A DNA stretch of 43,914 nt from Candidatus Scalindua sp. (GTDB lineage: Bacteria; Planctomycetota; Brocadiia; Brocadiales; Scalinduaceae), in assembly GCA_031316155.1 (NCBI GenBank), contig JALDRB010000021.1, positions 1-43,914 of the forward strand, given 5' to 3'. Each line of letters starts with the position of its first letter. The first letter of the stretch is position 1. The notes beneath the pieces are model-generated. The model was not told the origin of the DNA. It did no database searches and saw only the letters and a program-made list of their open reading frames with translations. Shown here one piece after another: positions 25,589 to 34,147 of the stretch. The translations under genes and the position numbers were made by a program.

Positions 25589-27055
25589 ATGGAGAATAAA
25601 AATACACAGATAGATATACAAAAATACTTACAACTGTTTTTAAGACGCAAATGGTTTTTTGTTGTTCCTTTAATACTGTTTAGCGCTGGAAGTGTATTTT
25701 ATGCTTCTAAGATACCAGACCTCTTTGAATCGAAGTGCGTATTGATTGTAGAGGACTCAAAAGTGCTGACTAATGTTTTATCTGAGCGTAATTCAAAATT
25801 AGATGCCAGACAGTTATTGCAGGCGGTCCAGGAAAGAATATTTTCCTGGGAATCAGTCACTCAAGTGATCAAGGAAGCCGAGTTAGATAAAGAGCTATTA
25901 GATAATGACACAACGGGCTTGGAGAAAATGTTTAGAGAGATAACGAAAGATCTTAAATTAAGAACGAAAGGTAGTGAATTTATCGAACTAACTTATACAG
26001 GGATTTATCCTGAGAAAAATTTCTTGATTGTAAACGGTTTAGTCACAAATTTTATGGAAAAATCATTAAAATCATCACGAAGTGAAGCGGAGGAGACCCT
26101 GGAGTTTATAGAATCAGACCTGAAACGGCTTAAAATGGAACTGAACGAATCAGAGAGAAAGTTTCGCGAGTTCGAAGAGCAACATATTAACGATTTGCCG
26201 GGTGAAGAAAACAGTGTTTTACCTCAGTATTACACGGTTAAAAATGAAAAGTCAGAGGTTGACAAACAAGTAAATGCCCTGGAGGAGAAGCTTAAATTCC
26301 TGGGCGAGAGCAAACAAAATGAAACAAAAACTATTACCGGTGAGGTAATAGAGGTACCTAATCCGGCTTTGCAATCATTGAATGATAGTATCAACAAACT
26401 GGAAGTTGAAATAACGTTACTGCATTCAAAATATTTTGATGAACATCCAAGCATACGACAGAAGGAAAAAGAGCTTAGTCATCTAAAAGAGCTTCTGGAT
26501 AAGGAATCAGAAAAAGTTGTTAAAGAGGAAAAAATTGTAAAAAATCCAAGGTTTGAATCCATTATACAAAAAGAGTTCGATTTACGGCTTGAATTAAAAT
26601 CGTTAAAAGGTCGTCAAAAGGAGTTGGGAATTGAAATTGCCGACTTTACCCCCTCTATTAAAAATATTCCTGAACTTAAACAGAAGCTTTTTGATTTACA
26701 GATGTCTTATGAAATTAACAAAACACTCTATGAACAGCGTCTCATTCAAAAATCTAAGGCAGAGCTTTTGAAAGAGGTCTCTCTTGACTCAAAGAGTAAC
26801 CCCTTTAAAATAGTCGAATTCCCGAGAATCTCTTATGAGCCCATAAAAGGGAAAAAGTTAAAGATAATGGCCATGGGAGTTATCATGGGTGCCGGCATCG
26901 GTATCGGTTTGATCTACGGTTTGGAAACAATTGACCCCAGATTCAGGACGAAAGAAGACGTACAGGAATATTTAAATATTCCTATTCTTGGAATGATTCC
27001 AACGATCGTAACAAAAAAAGGTATGAGACAACAGATTAAGAACGGATTTACCTGA
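25589..27055 (+). CDS. EPS chain-length determinant (Wzz/GumC-like, PEP-CTERM locus type)
   Basis: The 488-residue protein has an N-terminal Wzz domain with TM1 (about 19-38) in FLRRKWFFVVPL, a long periplasmic coiled-coil region (about 160-400; VNALEEKLKFL, SINKLEVEITLLHSKYFDEH), and TM2 (about 425-450, IMAMGVIMGAGIGIGLIYG). It would set polymer length and connect the export channel to the tyrosine kinase. The kinase is a separate protein here (28142), so this is the kinase-less type typical of XrtA-linked EPS loci. GGAG is absent just upstream; heptamer repeats occupy the leader. Confidence 0.88.
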   Translation: MENKNTQIDIQKYLQLFLRRKWFFVVPLILFSAGSVFYASKIPDLFESKCVLIVEDSKVLTNVLSERNSKLDARQLLQAVQERIFSWESVTQVIKEAELDKELLDNDTTGLEKMFREITKDLKLRTKGSEFIELTYTGIYPEKNFLIVNGLVTNFMEKSLKSSRSEAEETLEFIESDLKRLKMELNESERKFREFEEQHINDLPGEENSVLPQYYTVKNEKSEVDKQVNALEEKLKFLGESKQNETKTITGEVIEVPNPALQSLNDSINKLEVEITLLHSKYFDEHPSIRQKEKELSHLKELLDKESEKVVKEEKIVKNPRFESIIQKEFDLRLELKSLKGRQKELGIEIADFTPSIKNIPELKQKLFDLQMSYEINKTLYEQRLIQKSKAELLKEVSLDSKSNPFKIVEFPRISYEPIKGKKLKIMAMGVIMGAGIGIGLIYGLETIDPRFRTKEDVQEYLNIPILGMIPTIVTKKGMRQQIKNGFT

Positions 27056-27103
27056 TGAAAATGTAATGCTTGTTTTCATTTTCCATTTAACCTTTAATCA
27101 TTT

Positions 27104-27127
27104 CGCCATGAACCATCAGCCATTCAA
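27104..27127. repeat. Short heptamer run
   Basis: GCCATGA, ACCATCA and GCCATTC in 7-bp register within the spacer before the ATPase gene. Confidence 0.45.
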
Positions 27128-27182
27128 AATTAAATAGTAAATCCAAAATATTTTCAGTTGCTTTAGAAAAGGACTAATTACT

Positions 27183-28001
27183 ATGTATATGAATTTCTAT
27201 GGATTAGAAGAGAACCCATTTAACCTGACACCTGATCCTGCATACCTGTATTTAAGTAAGTCACATAAAAAGGCAATGGCCTATTTGACCTATGGTTTGG
27301 AGGGAAGGAAAGGAATTATTCAGCTCACAGGAGAGATAGGAAGCGGAAAAACAACCATATTGAAGAGTATATTGGAGAAAAAAAAGAATAATTTAAAGGC
27401 AGCCTTTATTGTAAACCCCAAGGCTACATTCGAACAACTTCTGAGAATGATTCTTACTCAATTTTCGATTATTGATCCTGAGACTCACGATTCAAAGGAT
27501 GTCTTAATGAACAAATTTCAAAATTTTCTCAAGGATCAGGCAAAACAGAAAACTCCTGTCGTTATAATTTTTGATGAAGCACAAAATATTGAGATACCGG
27601 TACTTGAAGAAATACGCATGCTTTCAAATCTTGAAACGGAAAAGGACAAGCTTGTTCAAATAGTCTTCGTTGGCCAGCCGGAGTTAAGAGAAACTTTTTC
27701 CTTACACAAATTTAAGCAACTGAAACAGAGGATAGCGGTGGCCTGCCATCTGAATCCTTTGAGTCAGGAGGAATCAGAAGAATATATAGAACACCGGTTA
27801 AAGGTAGCTTCTACAAATGGGTTGCCTGTTTTTACGAAAGAGGCGTGTCAGGAAATATATGCATATTCGAATGGAATACCACGTCTCATAAACATTGTCT
27901 GTGACGAAGCTTTATTGGCAGGATATGTGGAGGGAAAAAAGACATTGGATGAAAATATCGTTAAAGAGGCAATTAGCGGGCTTATAAACGACTCAATGTA
28001 A
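27183..28001 (+). CDS. ExeA/GspA-like AAA ATPase, XrtA-associated type
   Basis: The 272-residue protein starts MNFYGLEENPFNLTPDPAYL, the hallmark of the XrtA-associated ATPases (TIGR03015 family) and of GspA/ExeA. It has Walker A GEIGSGKT (50-57), Walker B VVIIFDEAQN (D131-E132), and sensor-type region VFVGQPELRE. It lacks the C-terminal peptidoglycan-binding domain of ExeA. It presumably powers assembly or regulation of EPS export at the inner membrane; the exact role in this family is unproven. It stands between the chain-length gene and the tyrosine kinase, as in other XrtA loci. Confidence 0.88.
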   Translation: MYMNFYGLEENPFNLTPDPAYLYLSKSHKKAMAYLTYGLEGRKGIIQLTGEIGSGKTTILKSILEKKKNNLKAAFIVNPKATFEQLLRMILTQFSIIDPETHDSKDVLMNKFQNFLKDQAKQKTPVVIIFDEAQNIEIPVLEEIRMLSNLETEKDKLVQIVFVGQPELRETFSLHKFKQLKQRIAVACHLNPLSQEESEEYIEHRLKVASTNGLPVFTKEACQEIYAYSNGIPRLINIVCDEALLAGYVEGKKTLDENIVKEAISGLINDSM

Positions 28002-28091
28002 AGATTGAACAGGTTGATGCACCCTGCCAAACAGATAACAGTCAGCTTTTCAATGTAACTACTCAATTTGTATTAACTATTATATTAAACG

Positions 28092-28135
28092 GAATTCTTG
28101 AATTCTCCAGTGAACTTTGAACTGTTGAACAATAT
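28092..28135. repeat. Heptamer repeats, TGAACTT type
   Basis: Units such as CAGTGAA, CTTTGAA and CTGTTGAA precede the tyrosine kinase start at 28142. This is the second sequence type of the heptamer family. Confidence 0.5.
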
Positions 28136-28141
28136 ATTCAA

Positions 28142-29170
28142 ATGTCCAAAATCGAAAAAGCATTAAATAAAAACAAACAGGAATTAGAGAAGAAGAGAGA
28201 GTATGAATCAAATTCTGCAAAAAATAAGGCAACAAATTCTGACAAGAGTGTTACACAAAACAGCATAAAAGATGAATTGTTAAAAGATCCATCAACGAAA
28301 AAAGAGCATCAGAATAAACGTAATGTAAAATTAAGCAAACGTGAGAGAAATATAACATACGCTGTTGAAAAAAAAGAAAATATAATTTCACAAGAACATG
28401 AATCGATAGCCAGCAACAAAAATAGTAATCCATTTGATGGTAATAAGAATAGCCCTATCACGAAAGGAAGAGAGCTCAGGAAAGTTCAGAAAACAGGATA
28501 TGTAAACGAGAATATCGTATCGTATTATGATTTTCAGGGGAAACAAACGTGGGAAGGGCCTGTAATGGTACATTTTCGCCAACTGCAGGTATCTCTGAAG
28601 AAGATGTTGAAAATTGACAGGTGCAAGGTCTTAGTAATTACCAGTGCTGCTAAGAAGGAGGGAAAGAGCATAACGGCAGTGAACATCGCAATTTCATTAT
28701 GTAAAAATAATGCCAGAGTAGTTCTTGTAGATTGTGACATCAGGAAACCCTCGATTCATAAATTGCTTGGTTTTGTCCCTGATAAAGGACTTTCTGATTA
28801 TCTTGGCGGGGATGTGGAAATTGAAAATTGTTCTTACAATGGAATAATACCGGGATTAAATGTAATACCCGCTGGCAGCAAAATTCCTAATGTCTGTGAG
28901 CTTTTAGAATCTGGGAAAAAAAAACAGTTAGTTTCCCATTTGAAAGAAAATTACGATTATGTGATTATTGATACTCCGCCAATCCTTTCCTTCCCTGATA
29001 CATCAGTTTTAGCTCCTCTATCGGATGGAGTTGTTCTGGTTGTCAATTGTAAAAGTACAAAGAAAATTATAGCAAAACGAGCTGTCGAGGCACTTCACGA
29101 TTGCAGGATTATAGGATGTATTATGAACGAAAGTGAGATGCAAAAGCATTCTTACCATCACTATTACTAA
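28142..29170 (+). CDS. Tyrosine autokinase of the EPS locus (CpsD/BY-kinase, XrtA-associated)
   Basis: The 342-residue protein has a long, charged, low-complexity N-region (about 1-130) and a BY-kinase domain: Walker A SAAKKEGKS (168-176), Walker A' VVLVDCDIRKP (about 193-203), and Walker B DYVIIDTPP (about 273-281). The C-terminus HSYHHYY is a short tyrosine cluster for autophosphorylation. It would phosphorylate itself and cycle with the chain-length protein at 25589 to control polymerisation. The family is TIGR03018-like. No phosphatase gene is seen. Confidence 0.88.
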   Translation: MSKIEKALNKNKQELEKKREYESNSAKNKATNSDKSVTQNSIKDELLKDPSTKKEHQNKRNVKLSKRERNITYAVEKKENIISQEHESIASNKNSNPFDGNKNSPITKGRELRKVQKTGYVNENIVSYYDFQGKQTWEGPVMVHFRQLQVSLKKMLKIDRCKVLVITSAAKKEGKSITAVNIAISLCKNNARVVLVDCDIRKPSIHKLLGFVPDKGLSDYLGGDVEIENCSYNGIIPGLNVIPAGSKIPNVCELLESGKKKQLVSHLKENYDYVIIDTPPILSFPDTSVLAPLSDGVVLVVNCKSTKKIIAKRAVEALHDCRIIGCIMNESEMQKHSYHHYY

Positions 29171-29282
29171 CTTTTCCATAATGCAGTTGAATATTATAAT
29201 TTGTAATTTGTTACAACTAAAACAATTTCTTCTTTCACCTTTTCGCTTTTTTTGCCTTTGAGTCTTAATCTTTTAATCTTTT

Positions 29283-29385
29283 CGCCATGAACCATCAGCC
29301 ATGAGCTAATATTGCTTTCAGCCCATATCGTTTGAGCTTTAATATTTGCTTGCCCCGTTTAATTCGTAGATCATTTAACTGGGGA
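29283..29385. repeat. Heptamer repeats plus REP-like palindrome (copy c)
   Basis: GCCATGA, ACCATCA and GCCATGA at 29283-29305 are followed by a CTTTCAGC stretch and the palindrome CCCCGTTTAAT...ATTTAACTGGGG (29352-29385). The layout is the same as at 23351-23458. Confidence 0.6.
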
Positions 29386-29452
29386 ACTTTTAAATTTACA
29401 AGTAACAGCTGTATTATACCGAGATGAGAAACAAAACAGGAAATTAACAAAG

Positions 29453-30271
29453 ATGAAATTACTCTGGCCCTGGGAAATAGGAAAAAAATTAGACAAACTA
29501 CACCGGAAGAAGTTAGAAACCAAAATCCATTCCGAAGAAACATTTGAACAGATTCTTCTGCGGGAACGCATTCGCTGTGACCGGAACGGGCATAAATTTT
29601 CACTTGTTATCTTTGAAATTGAGGAAAAAAGTCAGGAAGCCATCGAAAAACTTGTGAGAATACTGCATAAACGACAGACACGTTTATGTGATGAGGTTGG
29701 ATTGTTTCATAAACAAAATATCGGTGTAATCCTCTGTTGCACTGACAGACAAAGTGCGTTGAGTTTTGCTGAAGATATTCGTTATAAGGCTTCTTCCAAT
29801 CAACAAACAATTACATTTACCGTATATGAATATCCGGACAATTGGCAAGACATTTATCACAAGAACGGAAGTATCCGTAAACACCATTTTAATGGAATTA
29901 TAAAAAAAAATGATAAAAACAATTCAGAAAGATCAATTTTTTATTCAGGGGAAAAAAAGAGGCGAGCATCTGAGGCTGTATCAATACACCATAATGAACA
30001 AAATCCGAACAACTTAAGACATAACATTAAAATACCCTTGTCATTTAAGTATGGAACTCCGGCATGGAAACGTGTGCTGGATATAACCGGTTCTCTTTTA
30101 GGTCTTGTAATATTATTACCTCTATTTCTTTTTATATCTCTGGTTATCAAGATTGTGTCTCCCGGAGGATCTGTCTTTATAAAAGAGGAGAGGTTAGGGT
30201 ATTTAGGTAAAAGATTAACCTTGTGGAGATTTCGAACGGAGAAGATAAATAAAAATAATACGGATAAATAG
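29453..30271 (+). CDS. Sugar transferase, N-terminal piece: degenerate GGDEF-like domain plus membrane helix
   Basis: The 272-residue product has a GGDEF-related domain (about 30-140: LLRERIRCDRNGHKFSLVIF, DEVGLFHKQNIGVILCCTD) without the GGDEF signature, so it cannot make cyclic di-GMP. A linker follows, then the start of a bacterial sugar transferase domain: WKRVLDITGSLLGLVILLPL, KEERLGYLGKRLTLWRFRTE. It stops at 30271, before the catalytic core. The next frame opens with the missing second half, so a stop and a frame change have split an ancestral gene. The whole enzyme would load a sugar-phosphate onto undecaprenyl phosphate. Confidence 0.75.
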   Translation: MKLLWPWEIGKKLDKLHRKKLETKIHSEETFEQILLRERIRCDRNGHKFSLVIFEIEEKSQEAIEKLVRILHKRQTRLCDEVGLFHKQNIGVILCCTDRQSALSFAEDIRYKASSNQQTITFTVYEYPDNWQDIYHKNGSIRKHHFNGIIKKNDKNNSERSIFYSGEKKRRASEAVSIHHNEQNPNNLRHNIKIPLSFKYGTPAWKRVLDITGSLLGLVILLPLFLFISLVIKIVSPGGSVFIKEERLGYLGKRLTLWRFRTEKINKNNTDK

Positions 30272-30336
30272 TTGCAAGTACTCGGTTTACTTAATTCAAA
30301 CTTATACGACGGAAGCAAAAAGGAGTGGGTATAACA

Positions 30337-31344
30337 ATGGCCAGTACAAATGATGAACTACGTTTAATACCATTTGGTACTATAATGCGCAAACTGCGTA
30401 TCGATAAATTACCACAGTTGATCAATGTGCTAATTGGGGAATTAAGTCTTATCGGGCCACGACCTACAATTTCTAATCAAATGGAGGAACTACCTCTCTG
30501 GTATAGAGAACGTTTCTTTGCAACTCCTGGGTTTGTGGGCTTGTACAAAACTTTTGAGAACAACAAGTTCAACTATGATGAAATAATGCGAGTAGACATC
30601 AGGTATGTACACCATCAGTCATTTTGGCTGGACATAAAAGTTTTAAGAAACAGAGCAATTGAAACTTTTTTAGAAATCAATTCTTTTTTATTATCACCCA
30701 GTGCATATAATAGAAGCAAACCGTACTTAGATTCTTTTCTTGCGATTTTTGGTCTGATAATATTTTCACCACTATTATTTTTAGTCGCCATTATGATAAA
30801 AGTAACCTCAAAGGGGCCCATATTTTACTCGCAGGAAAGAGTAGGTACGAATGGTCAATTATTCGAAATTATCAAATTCAGAACAATGCATTTCAAAGCT
30901 GAAGACCAGTTAGGCCCGACATGGGCAAAGAAGAATGATCCACGAATAACACATTTAGGCAGAATTCTGAGAAAGACACACATAGATGAGCTACCACAAT
31001 TAGTTAATGTGATTCAGGGGGAAATGAGTATTGTTGGTCCACGACCTGAGAGGCCCTTCTTTGTAGATAAGTTTAAAAAAGATATCCCAGATTACACAAA
31101 ACGTTTAACCGTAAAACCTGGTATGACTGGTCTGGCACAGTGTTACTATAAATATGATGAAACCTTTCGAGACGTTAAGAAAAAACTTCAATACGATATT
31201 TTATATATAAAAAAGATGTGTCTGCTACTTGACTTAAAAATTCTGTTATTGACATTAAGGGTAAGTCTTTTTGGGGAAATGACAAAACAGAGACTGGCAA
31301 CTCCTATTCATTCTGATGTTTCTGCCAATTCAACCAGAAACTAA
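30337..31344 (+). CDS. Sugar transferase: half domain fused to a complete second transferase domain
   Basis: The frame could start at GTG 30325, but that codon overlaps the ribosome site AAAAGGAG (30318-30325); ATG 30337 with an 11-nt spacer fits better and gives 335 residues. Residues 1 to about 125 are the C-terminal half of a sugar transferase (RKLRIDKLPQLINVLIGE, SLIGPRP, DIRYVHHQSFWLDIKVL). From about 130 comes a full second one: membrane helix FGLIIFSPLLFLVAIMIKV, SQERVG, KFRTM, DELPQLVNVIQGE, MSIVGPRPE. The second domain looks intact and should be an active initiating phosphosugar transferase. Confidence 0.8.
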   Translation: MASTNDELRLIPFGTIMRKLRIDKLPQLINVLIGELSLIGPRPTISNQMEELPLWYRERFFATPGFVGLYKTFENNKFNYDEIMRVDIRYVHHQSFWLDIKVLRNRAIETFLEINSFLLSPSAYNRSKPYLDSFLAIFGLIIFSPLLFLVAIMIKVTSKGPIFYSQERVGTNGQLFEIIKFRTMHFKAEDQLGPTWAKKNDPRITHLGRILRKTHIDELPQLVNVIQGEMSIVGPRPERPFFVDKFKKDIPDYTKRLTVKPGMTGLAQCYYKYDETFRDVKKKLQYDILYIKKMCLLLDLKILLLTLRVSLFGEMTKQRLATPIHSDVSANSTRN

Positions 31345-31798
31345 GCATAATTTAAAAAAAAGATGCTTTTCGACGAAGCGGGATGTGATCTTAATCAATC
31401 CATCTGTGTTCACTATCAATTATTATCAATACTTTTCCTGTTTGCCCACCATTTCTTCTGCATTTCTAAACAGTAGGTTCATCATTCTCGATCCTCTCTA
31501 GAAACTCGCCGTATCAAAGGATTATTACTAGAGTCGCAGAGTTTGACTCACAATGGCTGATTAAAATTCACAAACTGTTGCTTTTTCTCTATTCAAGATT
31601 GAGGAACAAGGGGAGAAATGTTGTTTTTAGTGTACTTTTTACAATATCGATAACCTTACATCAGGAAATTCTTTCCCCTATAAGAAATTTTATGTTAATT
31701 TTTTACATAGAGGAATGCTTCATAAAGAGTTTAATTCAAAAAATTTGGATTTGCCGGGAACAACTGTTAAGATATTCAGAATCAACAGTTCTTAATAA
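31345..31798. other. Spacer between sugar transferase and deacetylase
   Basis: About 450 bp with no recognised gene. Frames at 31316 and 31578 lack ribosome sites and motifs; the second overlaps the deacetylase start. No heptamer repeats are visible here, unlike most other spacers of the locus. Confidence 0.35.
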
Positions 31799-32668
31799 AT
31801 GTCAATTCATAGCAATATTATTAAAAACTATTTAACTATAGATGTGGAAGACTATTTTCATGTTGCTGCATTTGAGAAAGATATCAGATTTGAGGATTGG
31901 GGGAGTTATGAAAGTCGTGTAGTTAATAATACGAAGAACTTATTAGAGATACTTTCTTGTGCTGGAGAAGTAAAGGGGACTTTTTTCATACTGGGATGGG
32001 TGGCAGAGAAGCATCCTGAAATGATTAAGGAAATAGATGCTAATGGGCATGAAATAGCTTGTCATAGTTATCAGCATCGGCTTATTTACAATCTAACACC
32101 AGACAAATTCAAAAAAGATCTTAGAAAAGCAAAAAATATTTTGGAGGATATTACTGGGAAAAAGATCATAGGTTACAGAGCTCCAAGTTATTCAATAACA
32201 AAAGAGTCCATGTGGGCATTTGAAATCCTGGAAGAACTTGGTTTTGAATATGATTCTAGTATATTCCCGATAACACATGACCTTTATGGTATTCCTGATG
32301 CTCCGAGATTTGAATTTAAATTAGCCGAGCACGATTTGGTTGAATACCCAATTTCGACATCCAAAATACTGGGTCTAAATATTCCTGTTTCAGGGGGCGG
32401 CTATTTTCGTCTGTTCCCTTACTGGTTTACGAGAATGGCCTTGAACAAGATAAATAAAAGTGAGAATCAACCATTTATATTTTACATACATCCCTGGGAG
32501 ATAGATCCGGAACAACCGAGAATTAATGGTAAAATATTTTTATCAAGATTCAGAACATACCATAATTTAGCAAAAACTAAAGAGCGGTTTCAGAAATTGC
32601 TTAGCGATTTCAAATTCGGGCCTATTAAACCTCAGCATAAGATGCCCGAAACTGCTGATAACCTGTAA
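31799..32668 (+). CDS. Polysaccharide deacetylase (XrtA/PEP-CTERM system type)
   Basis: The 289-residue protein has the NodB fold: TIDVEDYFH (D15, E17, D18) at the start and the metal-binding HSYQH (H89, H93), then GYRAPSYS and a late IHPWE motif. The opening FHVAAF and the DLYGIPDAPRFEF segment are typical of the DUF3473-containing TIGR03006 group in exosortase-linked EPS loci. It would remove acetyl groups from amino sugars of the growing polymer. No signal peptide is visible, so it likely acts in the cytoplasm. The ribosome site is weak. Confidence 0.9.
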   Translation: MSIHSNIIKNYLTIDVEDYFHVAAFEKDIRFEDWGSYESRVVNNTKNLLEILSCAGEVKGTFFILGWVAEKHPEMIKEIDANGHEIACHSYQHRLIYNLTPDKFKKDLRKAKNILEDITGKKIIGYRAPSYSITKESMWAFEILEELGFEYDSSIFPITHDLYGIPDAPRFEFKLAEHDLVEYPISTSKILGLNIPVSGGGYFRLFPYWFTRMALNKINKSENQPFIFYIHPWEIDPEQPRINGKIFLSRFRTYHNLAKTKERFQKLLSDFKFGPIKPQHKMPETADNL

Positions 32669-32765
32669 CGTGATTGTTAAAGTAGATCGCCAAGCACTTT
32701 AAAAAAATATTACAACCCACGAAATAACACGAAAAAAATAGTTCGGAAAGGAAATATTCCGTGTG

Positions 32766-32862
32766 TCCTTGAACCCTGAATTTTGAACCTTTGAACTATG
32801 AGCTTTCATCTCAATCCTTTATCGACCAAAAAATGCTGAACCGTAAACTTTGAACCATGAAT
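32766..32862. repeat. Heptamer repeats, TTGAACC type, running into a start codon
   Basis: CTTGAAC, CCTGAAT, TTTGAAC, CTTTGAA and CTATGAG, then after a gap CTGAACC, GTAAACT, TTGAACC, ATGAATA. The last unit contains the ATG of the FemAB gene at 32857. Confidence 0.6.
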
Positions 32863-33906
32863 ATCAGATTGGCTAGTATTGAAGACAGAGAGAAGTGGGA
32901 TAACTATGTGTTAACGCATACAGATGCTTCTCCTTATCATCTTTTTGCGTGGAAGATGGCAGTAGAGGATGCCTATAAACATATAGGTTATTACCTTATG
33001 GCAGAAGAAAACAGTCAGTTGCTTGGTGTTTTACCTTTAATATATTTAAAACCTCCATTACTTTCTGGTCAGTTGATTTCCTTGCCGTTTTGTGATTTGG
33101 GTGGAGCGTTAATCAATTGTGATAAAGTACGACACGAACTTGTGATAGAGTCTATTGCATTAGCAAAAAAACTCAAGGCAAAACAGATTGAATGGCGCAG
33201 CAATATGACAACTTCTTCTTGCATGATACAAAGCTTACCTGTGATTACTCAATCTCATAAGGTTAGTTTGCTACTAGGACTACCACGCTCAGCTGAACAG
33301 TTATGGGATAACTTCAAATCGAAACTTCGTAGTCAAATCAGAAAGGCTGAAAAAAACGGTTTGCATTTTGTTTGGGGCTCTCTTAAACAGCTAAGAGATT
33401 TTTATTATGTTTTTAGCTGTAATATGAGAGAACTTGGTTCACCCATTCACTCAAAAAAATGGTTCAATTTTATTTTACTCCATTATGGTGAAAAAGCCCG
33501 CCTGGGGTTAGTTTATCATGACTTTAAGCCAATTGGCGGTGGAATCATTTTAACCGTCGGCAGGAAGATATGCGTTTCCTGGGCATCTACTTTACGTGAG
33601 TACAACAACCTTTCACCCAATATGCTTCTTCACTGGAGTTTTTTAAAACATGCTGCTGATAATGGGTATACACAATTTGATTTTGGTAGATCTACCCCTG
33701 ATGAAGGTACCTATAAATTTAAGCTGCAATGGGGATCAAGACCTGTTCCTCTGTATTGGAATTACATACTTATGAACGGCAAAGAGTTTAAATTTAATAG
33801 AACAACATCTACCAATAGAGATAGGGTAGAGCGTATATGGCAAAAACTTCCACTCACTTTGACCAATTATATGGGACCGACAATAAGAAAATATATAAGC
33901 CTTTAA
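32857..33906 (+). CDS. FemAB-like acyltransferase (XrtA/PEP-CTERM system associated)
   Basis: The 349-residue protein has two tandem GNAT-like folds of the FemAB class: TDASPYHLFAWKMAVEDAYK, LLGVLPLIYLK, SGQLISLPFCDLGG, then KLRSQIRKAEKNGL and GGGIILTVGRKICVSWASTL, ending FDFGRSTPDEGTYKFKLQWG. FemAB enzymes add amino acids or acyl groups from tRNA or CoA donors; the TIGR03019-like members of exosortase loci have no proven substrate. It lies between the deacetylase and the amidotransferase, suggesting sequential editing of an amino sugar. Confidence 0.88.
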   Translation: MNIRLASIEDREKWDNYVLTHTDASPYHLFAWKMAVEDAYKHIGYYLMAEENSQLLGVLPLIYLKPPLLSGQLISLPFCDLGGALINCDKVRHELVIESIALAKKLKAKQIEWRSNMTTSSCMIQSLPVITQSHKVSLLLGLPRSAEQLWDNFKSKLRSQIRKAEKNGLHFVWGSLKQLRDFYYVFSCNMRELGSPIHSKKWFNFILLHYGEKARLGLVYHDFKPIGGGIILTVGRKICVSWASTLREYNNLSPNMLLHWSFLKHAADNGYTQFDFGRSTPDEGTYKFKLQWGSRPVPLYWNYILMNGKEFKFNRTTSTNRDRVERIWQKLPLTLTNYMGPTIRKYISL

Positions 33907-34080
33907 TAGCTCATTGCTCTAAGGGCCAGCCAGCTTGTCAATGTTCCAGATTAAAGGTTCAACGGTTAGCGCAATTTGCCAGAGGCTTTACGGTAAGAGC
34001 ACTTGTGGCAAAATGAATGAAAAGAGTCTGTTGAACTGAAAACTACAGAAATATTTGTATTTACAATTTCAGTTATTGAG

Positions 34081-34134
34081 CGTGAACCTCTGAACCAAGT
34101 AAATTGGACCCTTGAATCAGCTACTTTGAACTGC
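34081..34134. repeat. Heptamer repeats, TGAACCT type
   Basis: GTGAACC, TCTGAAC, CCTTGAA and CTTTGAA in loose 7-bp register, just before the amidotransferase start. Confidence 0.45.
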
Positions 34135-34147
34135 CCCCTAATCAAAA

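Noticed and set aside
31578..31835. 85-codon frame before the deacetylase
   Set aside because: No ribosome site or motif, and it overlaps the deacetylase start by 37 bp.
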